Below are positions 23,498 through 35,259 of a stretch of DNA of 64,000 nt, one piece after another. The notes beneath the pieces were generated by a model. The model saw only the letters and a program-made list of their open reading frames with translations, was not told the origin of the DNA and did not search any database. The translations under genes were made by a program, and so were the position numbers. Source of the stretch: Dermatemys mawii (Eukaryota > Chordata > Testudines > Dermatemydidae); contig ML677358.1 in NCBI GenBank assembly GCA_007922305.1, positions 17,905,327-17,969,326 on the forward strand, read 5' to 3'. The stretch's first letter is position 1; each line of letters opens with the position of its first letter.

Positions 23498-24448
23498 CCT
23501 GGGATTGTGAAAGATTCTGAAGAGCTATTGATTTGCTTTTCCAAAGGGCTGGCTTGCACCAAGTGTCAGGTATTTTCCAAACCCTTCCTCAGGATCCCCT
23601 ACAAGGAGCACAGACAGCATTTCCAAAGCTACAAACTAAACCTAGTGCTATATATGATCCATCCACCTCTGGTATGTGGGCAGTGTAACTTTCCAGCAAA
23701 GTGAACTTAGAAGAAGTCCGTTTGCTAAACTGGCTTCCTCCTTGATTATGATTGTAACAGCTTTTCTCTCTTTTGTTTAATGAGAGCCTTGGAGTAGATT
23801 ATCCAGTCCTGACCTCTGCTAAGTGCAGCACGCTCAGCTCTCTGGTTTTCTTACAGCTTAAAGGGAAAAACAGAGGGACTCTGGAGTTCAAATCTTAGAA
23901 GCATGTTAGTGATGTTTTCTTAGACCTTGGCTGACAGAAGCCACATTGTATCTGTCTTTGGTGCTTAAAGGAATGGGATAGTCTTTATGTGGACTTGTCT
24001 TGTCACAAAGGTGTTGATGTTCCACCTGGAGGTTTCTTATCCTTTCCTCTTCCAATCAGCCCAAATATACTTTATTGTCCAAAATAGCTTGGAATCACAG
24101 CTTGCTCTGCAAAGAAATTAGAGGGAAAGAAGCAAAACAGCTGATACTCAAAACAGGTCTGTTCTGGATGCAAGAGCATTACATGCTTGTGTGTAGTTTG
24201 GAGTGATTCCTTATACACCCCTGCACAAGTTTTGGCCTGATTAATTTCTTCAGTTAGCCTTGATTGTATCCCACAAAAGGCCTGAGTTCTGGAGGGGCAT
24301 TAACCACAAGCAGAATTGGCTTGATAAGTGCAAAGAGGTAAAACTGCTCCTTGGGCAGAAGACTATTTACATGGGACCCCCATACATGACCACCCTCCTT
24401 CCAGCACTTACATAGAACTGATGTTGAGCAGCTGGATGGAGCATGCAT
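23498..24448. other. No recognised feature
   Basis: About 950 bp of apparently unique sequence. Confidence 0.35.
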
Positions 24449-24685
24449 AGGATCACAGAAGTTAGAAATAGAACAACCCCTTAGATCTAATTCTCTTTCT
24501 GCCATGGGTCAGTGCAGGATTTCTCCCTCTAGTACGCATTGCAGTGGTTTGTCCAGCCTAGTTTTAAAAGTTCCAGGAAATGGCCCTTCCACCACTTCCA
24601 ATGGGAGACAATTCATGTCCAAGTCACTATGGGGAATGGTTCTCATATGTAGACAAATATTTAAGAGAGTTAAAAAGGAAAATTG
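24449..24685 (-). mobile_element. CR1 LINE fragment
   Basis: Begins 'aggatcacagaagttagaa' and contains 'gtttgtccagcctagtttta' and 'ttccaccacttccaatggg', the reverse complement of a CR1 3' region. Strongly diverged; 5' truncated near 24685. Confidence 0.7.
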
Positions 24686-25159
24686 TATCAAATGTAGCTT
24701 AGCACTGCTATGGCCTACTAAGAAAGAAAACCCGCCTGCTTGCATGATTGTGAGTTTGAGGGACTGGGTCAGTTCATTGTGCCGTATGGGTTGGTATAGA
24801 AACTAGTCCTGTCATAGCCATTTGTACAACATTCTGTTTGGAGTGCGTTATGCCACAATAGTGATGCAGGGCATCTGCCCAGAAAGACCAGACTCAGAAT
24901 GACATAGACATCTGGAAATCCCATTAGAAATGCAAGTTCCCAGATGGCACTGGAAAGTGGGAAAATGGCCTGTGGAAACCAGACAGTCTAGCCTTGCTTT
25001 GCCTGCTTGAAGGAGATGGAGGGATGAATATCAGTCGATAAGCAATAACAAGAAAAGATCTGCAGAAGCAGAGATCCATTTGTCTCCCTTTTTTGAGTAA
25101 TTAGCTTTCTACAGCCTGATCCAGGGGCATGGTTAATTCTACTACTCTTAGCTCTAGGG
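24686..25159. other. No recognised feature
   Basis: About 470 bp with no recognised repeat or exon. Confidence 0.35.
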
Positions 25160-25470
25160 TTTCCTCCTTGTCGCCCCGCTGGGCTTGGTTCTCCCTCCCT
25201 GAGCCAGCCTTCCATGGCCCTGAACTTCTCCTTCTTAAAACTCTACTACTTCCAAGAGGCCATTCCATCTTAGATATTGTTAATGAACTGGACTAAAACG
25301 CTTTGTCTTAACAATGAGAATTGTAGAATCAAACTGTGTGCTAAACCATCACTGCTTTTCTCTCTTCATGTCCTGTTGTCCTGTATTTGTATGTTGTCCC
25401 TTTGTTGTCCATCTAACTGGTCAGACTTCCACGCAGGCTCCTTGGGAGGGATATTAAACCTCACGCTTCA
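25160..25470 (+). mobile_element. Possible L2 LINE 3' fragment
   Basis: 'ctgaacttctccttcttaaa' followed by 'ctacttccaagaggccattc' and later 'gtcctgtatttgtatgttgtc' resembles a diverged L2 3' end. Weak, based on order of short blocks. Confidence 0.35.
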
Positions 25471-25504
25471 GGTCTGATGACAGTCTCTATCTAGGAGAGT
25501 GCAG

Positions 25505-25672
25505 GAAGAGTCCTCACCAGACAGGTTATCCCACATCTGCCTGGTGCAGGGTTCTTACACTTTCTTCTGAAGTGCCTGGCACGCTTGTTGGAGGCAGAAT
25601 GCTGTTGGAGGCAGAATGCTGAAGTAGATGGGCCATGGGTCTGGTGAAAGATAGCAATTCCCGTTTCCCCTT
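25505..25672 (+). mobile_element. CR1 LINE 3' end with internal 17 bp duplication
   Basis: 'caggttatcccacatctgcc', 'cttctgaagtgcctggcac' and 'agatgggccatgggtctgg' match a CR1 3' end. A perfect 17 bp tandem duplication occurs at 25588-25604 and 25605-25621. Confidence 0.7.
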
Positions 25673-28499
25673 CATATCTGTCTGTTGTACCTTTCTGAAG
25701 ATATGCTCTGTGAAGCTCAGAAGCATGTCTCTCTCACCAGCAGGAGTTAGTCCAGTAAAAGATATTCCCTCACCCAGCTTGTTTCTGTAAAGCATCTAAC
25801 ATTCTACTGATACTATGCAAGGAATAAATAATAATTAAGCATTGCTGGAACTAGCCAGGGCCTGGGGGTAAGAAGGTCAAGGTCTCCACATCCTTCTGAA
25901 GCTGTTTATCTGCTTTTATTTTCACAGAACAAATGATTGTCCGAGACATCAGTCCGTCACATGGCATGTATTAAGCCAAAGATGTTGACACCTATTCAGA
26001 GGGCAAACCAATTAAAATAAAATAATCACCAATATCAGGGAGAAAATCATTTTTTGTAGCAGAACTGAGGGTCTATTAATAATGTTGTATCACAAACTTG
26101 CTGTCCATCTGAACTTTTGCCCATCACTTGAACCAATCATGAATCAAACATTCTTAAAGCATAAAAAAACTGTGCTAACATATTTTTTTCTTTTACTTCT
26201 CTTGCCCTCTTATGATGGTCCTGACCAAAACTGGAAGTGGTAGCGTACGGTTTTTGGTGCAACTGGGAATAGACTAGCAATGAAAATGCTATAATATTCT
26301 TGTGAGGTTTCCAGCTCAGATGTGCAGACCTGACCGGTCTCATGAAAGAATGGAGAAGCAGCCAAACCTTATTGGAACATGCGAACCCTAATCTAATGTT
26401 CATCAGTCACTGCATTTCATTATTAGTAGTTATCATCTCACAAATGGTCCCAAAGTGGACAGAGTTGCAGCAGGTCCTTTATTTCACCTCAAACAGATAA
26501 ATCAATAAAACAAATATGTAATTGAACAAGAATGTTCTGTTCTGCAGTCTTTATCAGTCAGTTAACAACTTCCCAGTGCTGTTAAGGCCCCAGGATAATT
26601 TTAAAGGAACTTCATATTCTTTGGTGACCCAAGGATACATTTTCAGAGTGGCTTGGGGTTGGTTTTAGCTGCATGACAAAGGAGGCAGATACTTTATAAA
26701 GACTGAAAGATGGGTTCTTAGTGCTATTATAAACCTCATGCTATACTACCCCCCCTACAATCTAAAAGTATGACATTTCTTGACATTTCTTTGCAGTCAA
26801 CTAGAAAGCTCCATTTTCCAGAATGCGATCATATAAATTTAGTCTAATGCAACAGTACAGTAAGTTACCCAGTGCCTTTCATGATTATGTCACTAGCACT
26901 TTCCATCAGGTGACACATCAAACATGTTTAAAATCACTATACCAATGAAGATGTTGCTTTTTTTTGTACCTACCAGATGGCCCAATTAAAAGAATTTTTT
27001 TGGGGGTGGGGGGAATAGAAGGGGGAAAGAAGAGCCAAAATAGACAGTTCTTTCAGCACCAGTACTTTCCAGTGGCAAAGACTAGCAGAGTGGTGTTTTG
27101 TGCCTTCAGAAATCAGCAGAATTACTAGTATAAAAATTGTCACTATCACTTTCTTTTTGTTGTCATGGTTGTAAGGAAAATGAAATGAGGCTGCACAGAT
27201 ACATTTCACGGCTTTAAGAGAAAGCAACCTCAGTGTGAAAATTAGAAATAGATCTAGATTTTTGTTGTAACTAAACAGCCTGTTAACCTATTTAAATAGA
27301 ACATATTACATTCTCTTGTACTACAATACATCAAAGTAATGCAATCATGTCTGTTTTTATACTGCCATATCTTGGTGCTACCTGGATGCTCTTACATGAA
27401 TGGTACATGGAATTAGTTCCACATTTTTTCTGCTGAAATTAGCATATTAATGCACCACAGAGAAAGAGCTAAAAGCCTGGATGCTTGAACGTTCCCAGAC
27501 CCTCCTTCATTGAGCTCTGACATTCAGCCCCTTTTAGTCTGCAGGAATGTCTCGCTACCTCATGCTTCATCTGAAGAGCAGCCCTAAACTATGGACTGCC
27601 CCTGAGGTGCTGTGGCCACTGAGTTACTTTGTTGGCTTCAGAAATCGTCCCATAAGAAAAAAGCTCCATGTCAGGCTGCAGACATGTTAGGCGTTTAATT
27701 TGTTCTGTGTGTGTTTCTATGTACATGTGCACATACAAGTACACGGACATATCTAAGTATATGTCCATCTGCAGGTACACAGATGTATTCGCACATTACT
27801 AATGGGATTTTCAAAGCTGCCCATTTGTGCGCCCAGCCCTCTTGTATATGTGCATGTATGTATAGGTGTATATTGATGCATGTATGTATGGGTAATGTGT
27901 AGCTGTGTATATAATGACATGAAGGCTATGTCTCAAATTAGAGATTCAGCACAACTGGTGAAAGTTCTAATCTTCAGTCTATCTTGATAAAACATTAATG
28001 AACTTGTAAAAACAGGACGCAGTAGAAAACAAATGAATTTCAGCTGTTTGAAGAGCTGTCAGATCCTCTTGCTAAAATGTTTCAGAGGAACATCTTTCCG
28101 ATAAAACCTCTGAGAAACGTGGAGGAGTTTCAGAAGAGTGATTGGAATAACAGGATGCCGACTTGCAAGCTTTGCTAATGCATTGCATCTGCAAACACTC
28201 TGCCAACTGCACACAGCACAGGCTATCTGAGAGCCGAGGAACTAGGGAAAGTTATTACATCAGAGTGTGATGGGTGGAGGGGGAGGAAACAGACTGTTCC
28301 CTTTAGGCATCTTCAAGTTTGAAAAAAAAATGCAGGTCTTTTACATTTTTTCATTCCCCGTCTACTCTGCTGTCTGCACACAGCCTTACTTCTGACAATA
28401 ATGACCCCTACTTTGCCACCCTAGATTATCTTTCATCCTGGAATCTCAACACAGTTTATAAACATTATGCAAACTCTCCTCTTCCTGGTGTTGGGAAGA
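25673..28499. other. Unrecognised sequence with a purine-pyrimidine alternating run
   Basis: About 2.8 kb, the longest stretch here without recognised transposons. At 27695-27910 it has imperfect TGTA/CA-rich alternating sequence ('gtgtgtttctatgtacatg', 'gtatgtataggtgtatat'). No exon is supported; 'gggattttcaaagctgccc' near 27804 resembles a short palindromic repeat fragment. Confidence 0.3.
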
Positions 28500-28770
28500 C
28501 AGGCCTCTTAAGCTTTCTGTGTCTTATTAGCCGACATTATTCACACTTTTCAGATGGGATAACCAAGGAATAGAAATGTGGCCACTTATTTTGAGCTCCT
28601 GAATTGCTGGGTGTCCATCTTGAGACACCTAGTACTTGGGCCCCTAACAACAGTGGGCATGTTGCAAACATGGGCCCAAATGACAAGACCAATGTCATGC
28701 AGCAAATCAGCAGCAGAATAGGTAATAACACAGGAGTCCTGCCTCTTGGTCTTCTGCTTTGACCTCTGGT
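28500..28770 (-). mobile_element. MIR-like SINE interrupted by a short repeat
   Basis: 'ttcagatgggataaccaagg' at left and 'aacacaggagtcctgcctcttgg' at right are the two ends of a minus-strand SINE. Between them, about 28580-28675, lies a block with 'tattttgagctcctgaattg' and 'acttgggcccctaac' that looks like another short repeat. Confidence 0.5.
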
Positions 28771-29028
28771 TATGTTCCTTTCCACCCCTGGAATCTTTCT
28801 GTTCTGCTCCTGGTAGATTTCTGCTCCTGCACCATTAACATTTTTCCATTGACCTGAATGGGAGCAGGATCAAGACTATAGAGAGCTCACGGCCTTGTGA
28901 GACTCTGATTAAGGACATGCAAGGACCAAGCTCAGAACCCACTGGGGAGTTTTAACCTTTCTTCTTGGGGCAGTTGCTTCCTGTTACTTGCAAGAAAGAC
29001 AATGGGAGTGTTTTAATACAAAACTTGT

Positions 29029-29170
29029 TCAGCAAAACACTTAAGCACATGCTTAACTTTAAGCATTAGAGAAATCCCATCCTCATTTATTAATACACTC
29101 GCACACACGCCTACGTCTCTCTGACTTCAATGGACTCGGGCACATGTTAAGTGGAGAATGTGCATGAGTG
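29029..29170. repeat. 'TAAGCACATGCTTAA' palindromic repeat copy
   Basis: 'acttaagcacatgcttaac' at about 29039 and 'cacatgttaagtggagaatg' at about 29141 with 'tgacttcaatgg' between them fit the palindromic family seen at 7020 and 62912. Confidence 0.55.
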
Positions 29171-29479
29171 CTTGGCTGGCTCCATATGGTTGTACCGTAT
29201 GGGAGGGTAATTTAGAAGGTTGTTGCTTATATTTATCCCTGTGTGGATCATCACGTCCAGGTCATAGCAACAGAAAGACGATTCAAAACATCCTGGTCTA
29301 AATGAGACAATCTAACTGTGGGCCCTGAAAAGCCAAGGACGAAGCAGCCACTAGAACAATGTAAACAGGAATGCATCTTTAAAAACATTAAAAGGCTAGA
29401 AGCAAAGCTGCTGTCCATGAATCAATTTTTTTATCTGACTGTTTTACACCTGGTTTCAATTGCTTAAAACTGCCTTTTT

Positions 29480-29870
29480 TGGGGAGGAAGTAGGGTCTAG
29501 CGGATAGGGGACCGGACTGGGATCCAAGAGATCTGATTCTCTTCCAAGCTTTGCTATTGATGGTGGGCAAGTCATTTTACCTTTTGGTGAGTGTTTCCTT
29601 TCTGCCTGTGGGCCTGTCATGTCCCTAGCCTGCAAACACTTATGCACATGCTAAACTCGACAGGCTTGAGTACACCAACAGACAGCAATGGGACTGTTTG
29701 CACACATAAAGATAGGGATGTGCGTCAGTGCTGGCAGGATCAGTGCCTTTGATCGCAAACCCATTGGGGCAGGGACTGTCTCTTGCTATTTGTGCCTCCA
29801 GTGTCTAACACAATGGGGCTTTGATCTCAGTTGAGGCCTCTAAGCATGACTATAAAGTAAATACACTAAC
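29480..29870 (+). mobile_element. MIR-like SINE, interrupted
   Basis: The head ('agggtctagcggatagggg', 'gggatccaagagatctgatt', 'gggcaagtcattttacc') and tail ('ttggggcagggactgtctc', 'gtctaacacaatggggc') are separated by about 150 bp that contains a palindromic MITE at 29629-29738. Confidence 0.7.
29629..29738. mobile_element. Palindromic MITE (CCTGCAAACACTTA termini) inside a SINE
   Basis: A 110 bp element with 21 bp inverted termini at 29629-29649 and 29718-29738, 17 of 21 positions pairing. The outermost bases are CCTGCAAACACTTA and the complement of that. It has no coding capacity and sits within the SINE at 29480-29870. Confidence 0.72.
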
Positions 29871-29884
29871 TGTTAATAATGAAT

Positions 29885-30045
29885 AATTCTCAGCATCCAT
29901 CAAGTGCTGGATATGCACAGAGCGCTTTTCAAACATTAACTTAATCTTTGTGCTGTGCGGTGAGGGAGGAGATTATCAAGTCATGTGAGGCTCAGTTTGG
30001 AGATGGGGAAACTGAGGGATGAGATTGTCTCTCTGATGATAAATT
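29885..30045 (-). mobile_element. MIR-like SINE
   Basis: 'gcacagagcgcttttcaaac' and 'gagatggggaaactgaggg' in this order match the reverse complement of the SINE core. Confidence 0.6.
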
Positions 30046-30229
30046 AGAGTCCCTTTTGCTGAAATCTATCAGTATTTTTCTCAGGTCTCAATTAACCTGT
30101 CTGTTTTAAGTGCAATAAAAGCTTTTACAAGCTATATATTTCCTACCGCTATCCTCGAAGCAAATACTAGATTTATTTCACTCATTTAGTTATAACACTA
30201 ATTAGTTTCTTCTTTAATTATAACCTAAC

Positions 30230-30370
30230 ACTGTCTTTATCTCTGCCTGTCGTGTCTTTATTAGACTGTTAGATATTTGGTGAAGGGACTGTCTACCAGC
30301 CTATTGCAACTAGAAAACAGGCCTTAATCTTGGTTGGGACCTTTATCTGCCCGTATTTATTTTTATTCTT
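30230..30370 (+). mobile_element. MIR/L2-type 3' tail
   Basis: 'gactgttagatatttggtga' and 'agggactgtctaccagcct' fit a degraded L2-like tail. Only the tail is seen. Confidence 0.4.
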
Positions 30371-30624
30371 ATTGAGGTATGGGGAGTTCAATTATTGTTA
30401 AATTCATGTTGTCACTGGGTTACTTGATTCAATCTGGGGTAATTGATGAGGGAATGGGGGATTTTTTAAAGATTGTCTAAGAGTCTTCACAGCCTTGAGT
30501 GGGTGCTATTTTATTAGAAAGCAGTACCAATTTGACCAAATCAATGTATAACATTCTATGCTGTGTGTCAGAGCTGTGTAAAATATGATGGCTGTGACTG
30601 GCCATTTATACGGATAATAAGACT

Positions 30625-30740
30625 ATCCACAGATGGTAAACCCCTTAGGGAAGGTAGCATCTCTTAGCTCAGCGTGTGTATAGACAGCGTCTAGCACAGT
30701 GGACTCTGAGGTGCTACAGTAATATAAATAATAAATAATA
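30625..30740 (+). mobile_element. MIR/L2-type 3' tail
   Basis: 'gacagcgtctagcacagtgg' followed by 'gaggtgctacagtaatata' and an AAT-rich end is the typical SINE tail. Confidence 0.65.
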
Positions 30741-30774
30741 TAATCATTAATGCTTGAAAAAAGTTTTGGAAGGG

Positions 30775-30975
30775 CCATGAAACCTCGTGCTTCAGCGTTT
30801 AAACCAGTCTCTAAGCATTAGAGATTAGGAGGAGACCTCATGTGGGGAGCAGATTATCCCACATCTGCCTCATGCGAGGCTTCTTGTTCCCTTCTCGGAA
30901 GCATCGAGCACTGGCCACTGTCGGAGGCAGGATACTGGGCTAGATGGATCCAGTCTGCCCATCTCTATGTGTTTG
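30775..30975 (+). mobile_element. CR1 LINE 3' end
   Basis: 'aacctcgtgcttcagcgttt', 'gcagattatcccacatctgc', 'actggccactgtcggaggc' and 'ggatactgggctagatgg' occur in the order of a CR1 3' end on the plus strand. It is the same type as the copy at 25505. Confidence 0.8.
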
Positions 30976-32009
30976 TGATTCACAGGTGGTCGTGGGGGCA
31001 TTTCCTTTGGTTTTGCATTCCCCAGATCCCCTTTAAATTCTGAGTCTGAGCAGACACGAATCTTGGTTTAGCAGCTGAGTCACACCTGGCTTTGTAGCTG
31101 CACAAATTTATGAGTTTCATACCATTTAGCTGTGAAACTCTCAGTTGTTCTAGGTTTGATAAAAATGAAAAAAAATGTCTGTACAAGAGAAGAGAACCTG
31201 CCAGGTCCCTTAATAAACCATGTGCATTGATGGGTCTGTATAAGTAGGATTTTTTTTTTAAAAGGACATTTATTTTCAGCCAGTGCTGTATTCTAATGCT
31301 TTTTCTGCCCCTTACCTCCAGAGTAACTGAAAATCGTATCCTCTTCCTATATTTTAAATCGGAGGGGTCTGAATCAAAGATCCCTGGCTGAACCCTGGAT
31401 TCAGATTCAGATCTGAGTTTGCAGTTCATGCATATGGACTGTATCCAGTCTGAATCTAGCAAACTTTGGAGAAAGTCCCAATTCTGAAGTAAAGCACTCA
31501 AGGTTCCAGTAATATTTGGGTCTGCTGATTTGGTTCTGTCCATGGCAGAGATATGGAGTTTGGGCTGGACTCCTCTATGAAATGAAATGAAATAAAATAA
31601 AGTGTGTATGTGTGAGAGAGAGGGATGGGGTGGGATAGGGAGAGGAATAGAACATTAATGACTTGAGAATTCTCCAATTCTAATAAGGGAAACAGCTTTC
31701 TCATAGGTTCCCACATCATCAGTCAGCTCATCACAAGTATTTGGTTGCAAGACATTTTTTCTTGTAATGAACTGAATAATCACATCTGTTCCCTCAAAGC
31801 TTGAGAAAAGTTTAAAAAGTCATTAGCGTTCTCCCATTTCCAGCATTGGCAGAACTTCCTTTTCTTTTTGTCAGCACAGAAGATGTGTGCGTGTGGAAAC
31901 ACAGCTACGTGTTTGTGTGTTTGCTGAGATCCTGCCCCACCCTCTATCCATATACCCATGCACATAGGGAGAGACAGAGAGAATTGATAGATGTAGATTA
32001 TATATATAT
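30976..32009. other. No recognised gene; longest accidental frame
   Basis: Contains the window's longest open frame (187 codons, minus, 30980-31543), which shows no domain and no coding signature I can recognise. Short simple runs lie at 31577-31622 (AAAT then GA) and 32001-32009 (TA). Confidence 0.35.
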
Positions 32010-32669
32010 TGTGACGGAGTCAGACCAGAAGGATATAGGAGAGTGCTGGAAGGCAGGTATATTAGTCTGAGGATGTGCAGGTCCCTGTTCCCTGGATAGC
32101 CAAACAAAGGCTACTCCAGGCCAATCAAGACTCCTGGGGCCAATTAAGAACCTTCTAGAAAGGAGTAGAAACAGCTAGCCTAATTGGGACACCTGTAGCC
32201 AATCAGGGACTGGCTGAAACCAGACAAAAACTTCCCAGTTAGTCAGGTGGGCTGTGGGTGTCAGGAGCTGTGGAAGGAAGTTATGCTGTTGGTGAGACTG
32301 AGTGGTGGACAACATATCATACTGAAGGAAGGAGGCCCTGAGGTAAGGGTGAAGTGGAGTTTGAAGAAGCGGGGACTGCTGTGGGGAAGTAGCCCAGGGA
32401 ATTGTATTGTGTTTTGTGCCTAAAAGGTCAGCCATCTTAGCTGATGCTATTAGGGTCCCTGGGCTGGAGTCCGGAGTAGAGGGCGGGCCCGGGCTCCCCC
32501 CTTTTCCATCTTCCATACTGGCCTGTGATGAAGGTAACTCACTAGGCGGTGACTCTTGCCAATTATACTGAGAAAGAGAGGTCACTCTGGGGCCTAGCTG
32601 AGTTTCTGAGGCCCCTAAATCTGCCAGGAAGCGCAGGACCCACAAGTACAGACTTGGAGCTTTGTCACA
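32010..32669. mobile_element. Probable solo LTR
   Basis: A 660 bp unit starting TGTGACGGAGTC and ending TTTGTCACA, so it has TG...CA ends. It is flanked by atat on both sides, but the TA-rich setting makes that duplication weak. Blocks such as 'ggaagtagcccagggaattg' and 'agagggcgggcccgggctcc' match a repeat I know from turtles. No internal coding region or second LTR is present, which is what LTR-LTR recombination leaves. The 181-codon minus frame at 32175-32720 crosses its end and is not a gene. Confidence 0.6.
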
Positions 32670-32672
32670 ATA

Positions 32673-32694
32673 TACACACACACACACACACACA
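32673..32694 (+). repeat. (CA)n microsatellite
   Basis: An uninterrupted CA run directly beside the LTR end. Confidence 0.95.
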
Positions 32695-32723
32695 ACTGTA
32701 CTCTCTCTGTCTCTCCACACATG

Positions 32724-33462
32724 GCATGGCTACATTTGCAGATGTAGAGCACTTTGAGTTAAACCAGCCTTCGGAGAGTGCAGTAGGGAAAGCGCTCCAG
32801 TCTGTCTGTGCTGGCAGCTGCAAGCACACTGGCGTGGCCACTTTTGTGGCACCTGCAGTGGCATTGGGAGCGATGCATTATGGGCAGCTTTCCCAGTGTT
32901 CAAGTGGCTGCAACATGCTTTTCAAATGCGGGATGGTGGTGGAGTGTGACAGGGAGTGTGTTATGTGTATGTGGGGAGAGAGAGAGGGTTTTTTTGGGGT
33001 GCTGAGAGTGTGTCAGCATGCTGTCTTGTAAGTTCAGACCCCTCTCTTCCCCACCCTTGCCTCTCTCTTACTCACTCAAAGCAAGCAGCATTCTTCAGTA
33101 ACGGTTGCTTTGCCCCGGAGCAGATAAGCAGCCGGATGTCAGAAACGGAGCTTGGAAAGGGCACATCCACATTCCTACAGCTGATTCCAAAACAATGACA
33201 AGAGTGGCCACTTGACTTAAGGGGATCATGGGATGTTTCCAGAGGTCAGTCAGAGCGCAGTGATGCAACACCTCATTCACACTGATGCTGGAGCGTCTCA
33301 GCTGAGATGCAACAAGCCTTATGCTTCTCCTGGAGGTGGATTATTAGGAGTGCTCCAGCTGCAGAATCCAGGCGCTTTAAGTGCCTTGCCAGTGTGGACG
33401 GGGTGTGACTTAGAGCACACGGGGCTGCTTTAATGCGCTCTAACTCACAAGTGTAGCCAAGC
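32724..33462. mobile_element. Large palindromic MITE (GCTTGGCTACACTTG termini)
   Basis: A 739 bp element with inverted ends GCATGGCTACATTTG (left) and the complement of CAAGTGTAGCCAAGC (right). Sub-terminal blocks also pair: 'agatgtagagcactttgagtt' on the left and 'gcgctctaactcaca' on the right. From memory it is a common turtle DNA element. It has no transposase. A target duplication is not clear. The 160-codon plus frame at 32549-33031 crosses from the LTR into it and is accidental. Confidence 0.72.
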
Positions 33463-34514
33463 CCACAGAGAGATCTATAGATCTAGATCTACATATACAC
33501 ACACATAGATATGTACATTAGGCACCAGAGGGCAGGCTTCCCCAGTCATGTCTCTCTCTGACTGGGATCACTGCTATTGTTATGTTTATGCAAACAGCCT
33601 TTGACATAATAGCTTTGAAATAGTTGAAAATTGGATTGTGCCTTGAGGCCAAACATTCAGACCACCACCTTGGCTATACTCATCTGCCATAGTAAATTGG
33701 GTTCAGTTTAGGCTCAGTGTGCTGTATTTCAGAGAGAGATTACAGTACGGCAATAACTTTTGTACAGGAAAGACAAATGCAACCACCTGGCAGAAACATT
33801 GAAGCTGTTTAGTTTTGCAACCCCTATTTGGAGGAATATAGATTGTGCCAGGAATTTCTTTAGACATTTGAGGAACAAATAAAACAAATTCTCCAGCTGG
33901 AATCTCCATTTCTTTTTTTTTTTTTCAGCTTCTTAGCTCAATCCAATTATGGTTTAACCTTCTGAAATAAATACCTAATAAAGAATGAACCTATTAGAAG
34001 AGTAAATTTACTGCCCACTAGTTTGTACAAATCCTTAGCATGCTCCCTTTAAGCGATAATGTCAATGGATTGAACATGGTTTGACTGGTTAATAGTCTCT
34101 CTGCCACAAGACGGATTATATAGAAAATAAATGTTGAGGCAAAGCCAGTCAGGGTCTTAAATTCCACGGATGATATTGCTTCGTCTATGAAATTACTCAT
34201 TTAAAATATGAGATGGCAGCAGTGCCCCCCATAGGAGACCAGCAAGATCCTGAGTTGGGGTTTTAGAGGAAACACAATTGATGCTGGAATAATTTTAATC
34301 CATATCTGGTGTTGGTTATGTTGCAATTTTATTATGTATTTAACGGAGTGAAGATTTATTTGGGCCCAATACCACAGATAATAGCTGGACTCTGGTCTCC
34401 TCTTTTGTAGCAGTGTGTGTAAAACCACTGGTCCCTCTTTGTGCCTGTGCACAGACGATATGAATTGTTTCAGCCCCCTGCTACAGAGACGTGCTCTTTA
34501 ACTTATGTTCTGCC
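33463..34514. other. Mostly unrecognised
   Basis: Begins with a short GATC/CA-rich simple stretch (33468-33510). Sequence at 33960-34210 is free of known repeats and could be conserved, but nothing marks it clearly. Confidence 0.3.
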
Positions 34515-34870
34515 TTGATTGCAAGCTGTGGCTTAATTGCTGGGAATAAAAGCCCCAAGGCCCCACCCCTTGCACTGCCTCTTCTCCCAAAGCCCTGCCC
34601 CTGCTCTGCCTCTTTCCCCCAATGTCCTGCCCCCATTGCTCATTCCTCTCCCCCTCTCTCCTGAGATCGACTCCACTTCCCTCCCCGCCGCCCAGCTGGG
34701 GTCCCTCTGCTCTGGAGCTGGGACGGAAGCTGCTGCAGGCTGACAGAGAGCCTGTCCGAAGGTCAGAGGAGGCCCCAACTGAGCAGAGGCTGGCGTGGGT
34801 TAATGGCCCGGTGCCTCCTCCAACCCTGTGATAACTGGACTTTCAGTGTCTGGCCAGTACCTCTGACTGG
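34515..34870. repeat. GC-rich repeat-like segment
   Basis: 'gctgggaataaaagcc' followed by C-rich text ('ccccaccccttgcactgcc', 'ccctgcccctgctctgcc') and ending 'gtgtctggccagtacctctg' resembles a turtle repeat from memory. CpG is scarce, so it is not a CpG island. Confidence 0.4.
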
Positions 34871-34929
34871 ACACATGGAACACACAGAAGTAAGATGCAT
34901 TTACATGCACAGAAAGCATAAAAAGTTGG

Positions 34930-35259
34930 AACTTTCTCTATACCACTCATGATTTTAAAGATTTCTATCATATCCCCCCTAGTTGTCTCTTTTCCAAGCT
35001 GAAAAGTCCCAGTCTTATTAATCTCTCCCCATACGGAAGCCGTTCCATACCCCTAATCATTTTTGTTGCCCTTTTCTGAACCTTTTACAATTCCAATATA
35101 TCTTTTCAGAGATGGGGCGACCACATCTACACGCAGCAGTCAAGGTACGGGCGTACTGTAGATTTATATAGAGACAAAATGATATATTCTGTCTTGTTGA
35201 TCCCTTTCTTCATGATTCCCACCATTCTGTTACCTTTTTTGACTGCCGCTGCTACACAG
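34930..35259 (-). mobile_element. CR1 LINE fragment (type A)
   Basis: Contains 'ctcttttccaagctgaaaag', 'ttccatacccctaatcattt' and 'accattctgttacctttttt' in the order of a minus-strand CR1. Both ends are truncated; it lacks the 3' end proper. Confidence 0.88.

Noticed and set aside
30980..31543. 187-codon minus-strand frame, the longest in the window
   Set aside because: No domain or family resemblance, no splice context, and it overlaps the end of a CR1. Frames of this size occur by chance in 64 kb.
32175..33031. 181-codon minus and 160-codon plus frames
   Set aside because: Both cross the boundary between the probable LTR, the CA microsatellite and the palindromic MITE, so they are composites of repeats.
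34555..34830. Possible CpG island or promoter
   Set aside because: GC-rich but poor in CpG, with repeat-like C-rich text and no downstream exon.
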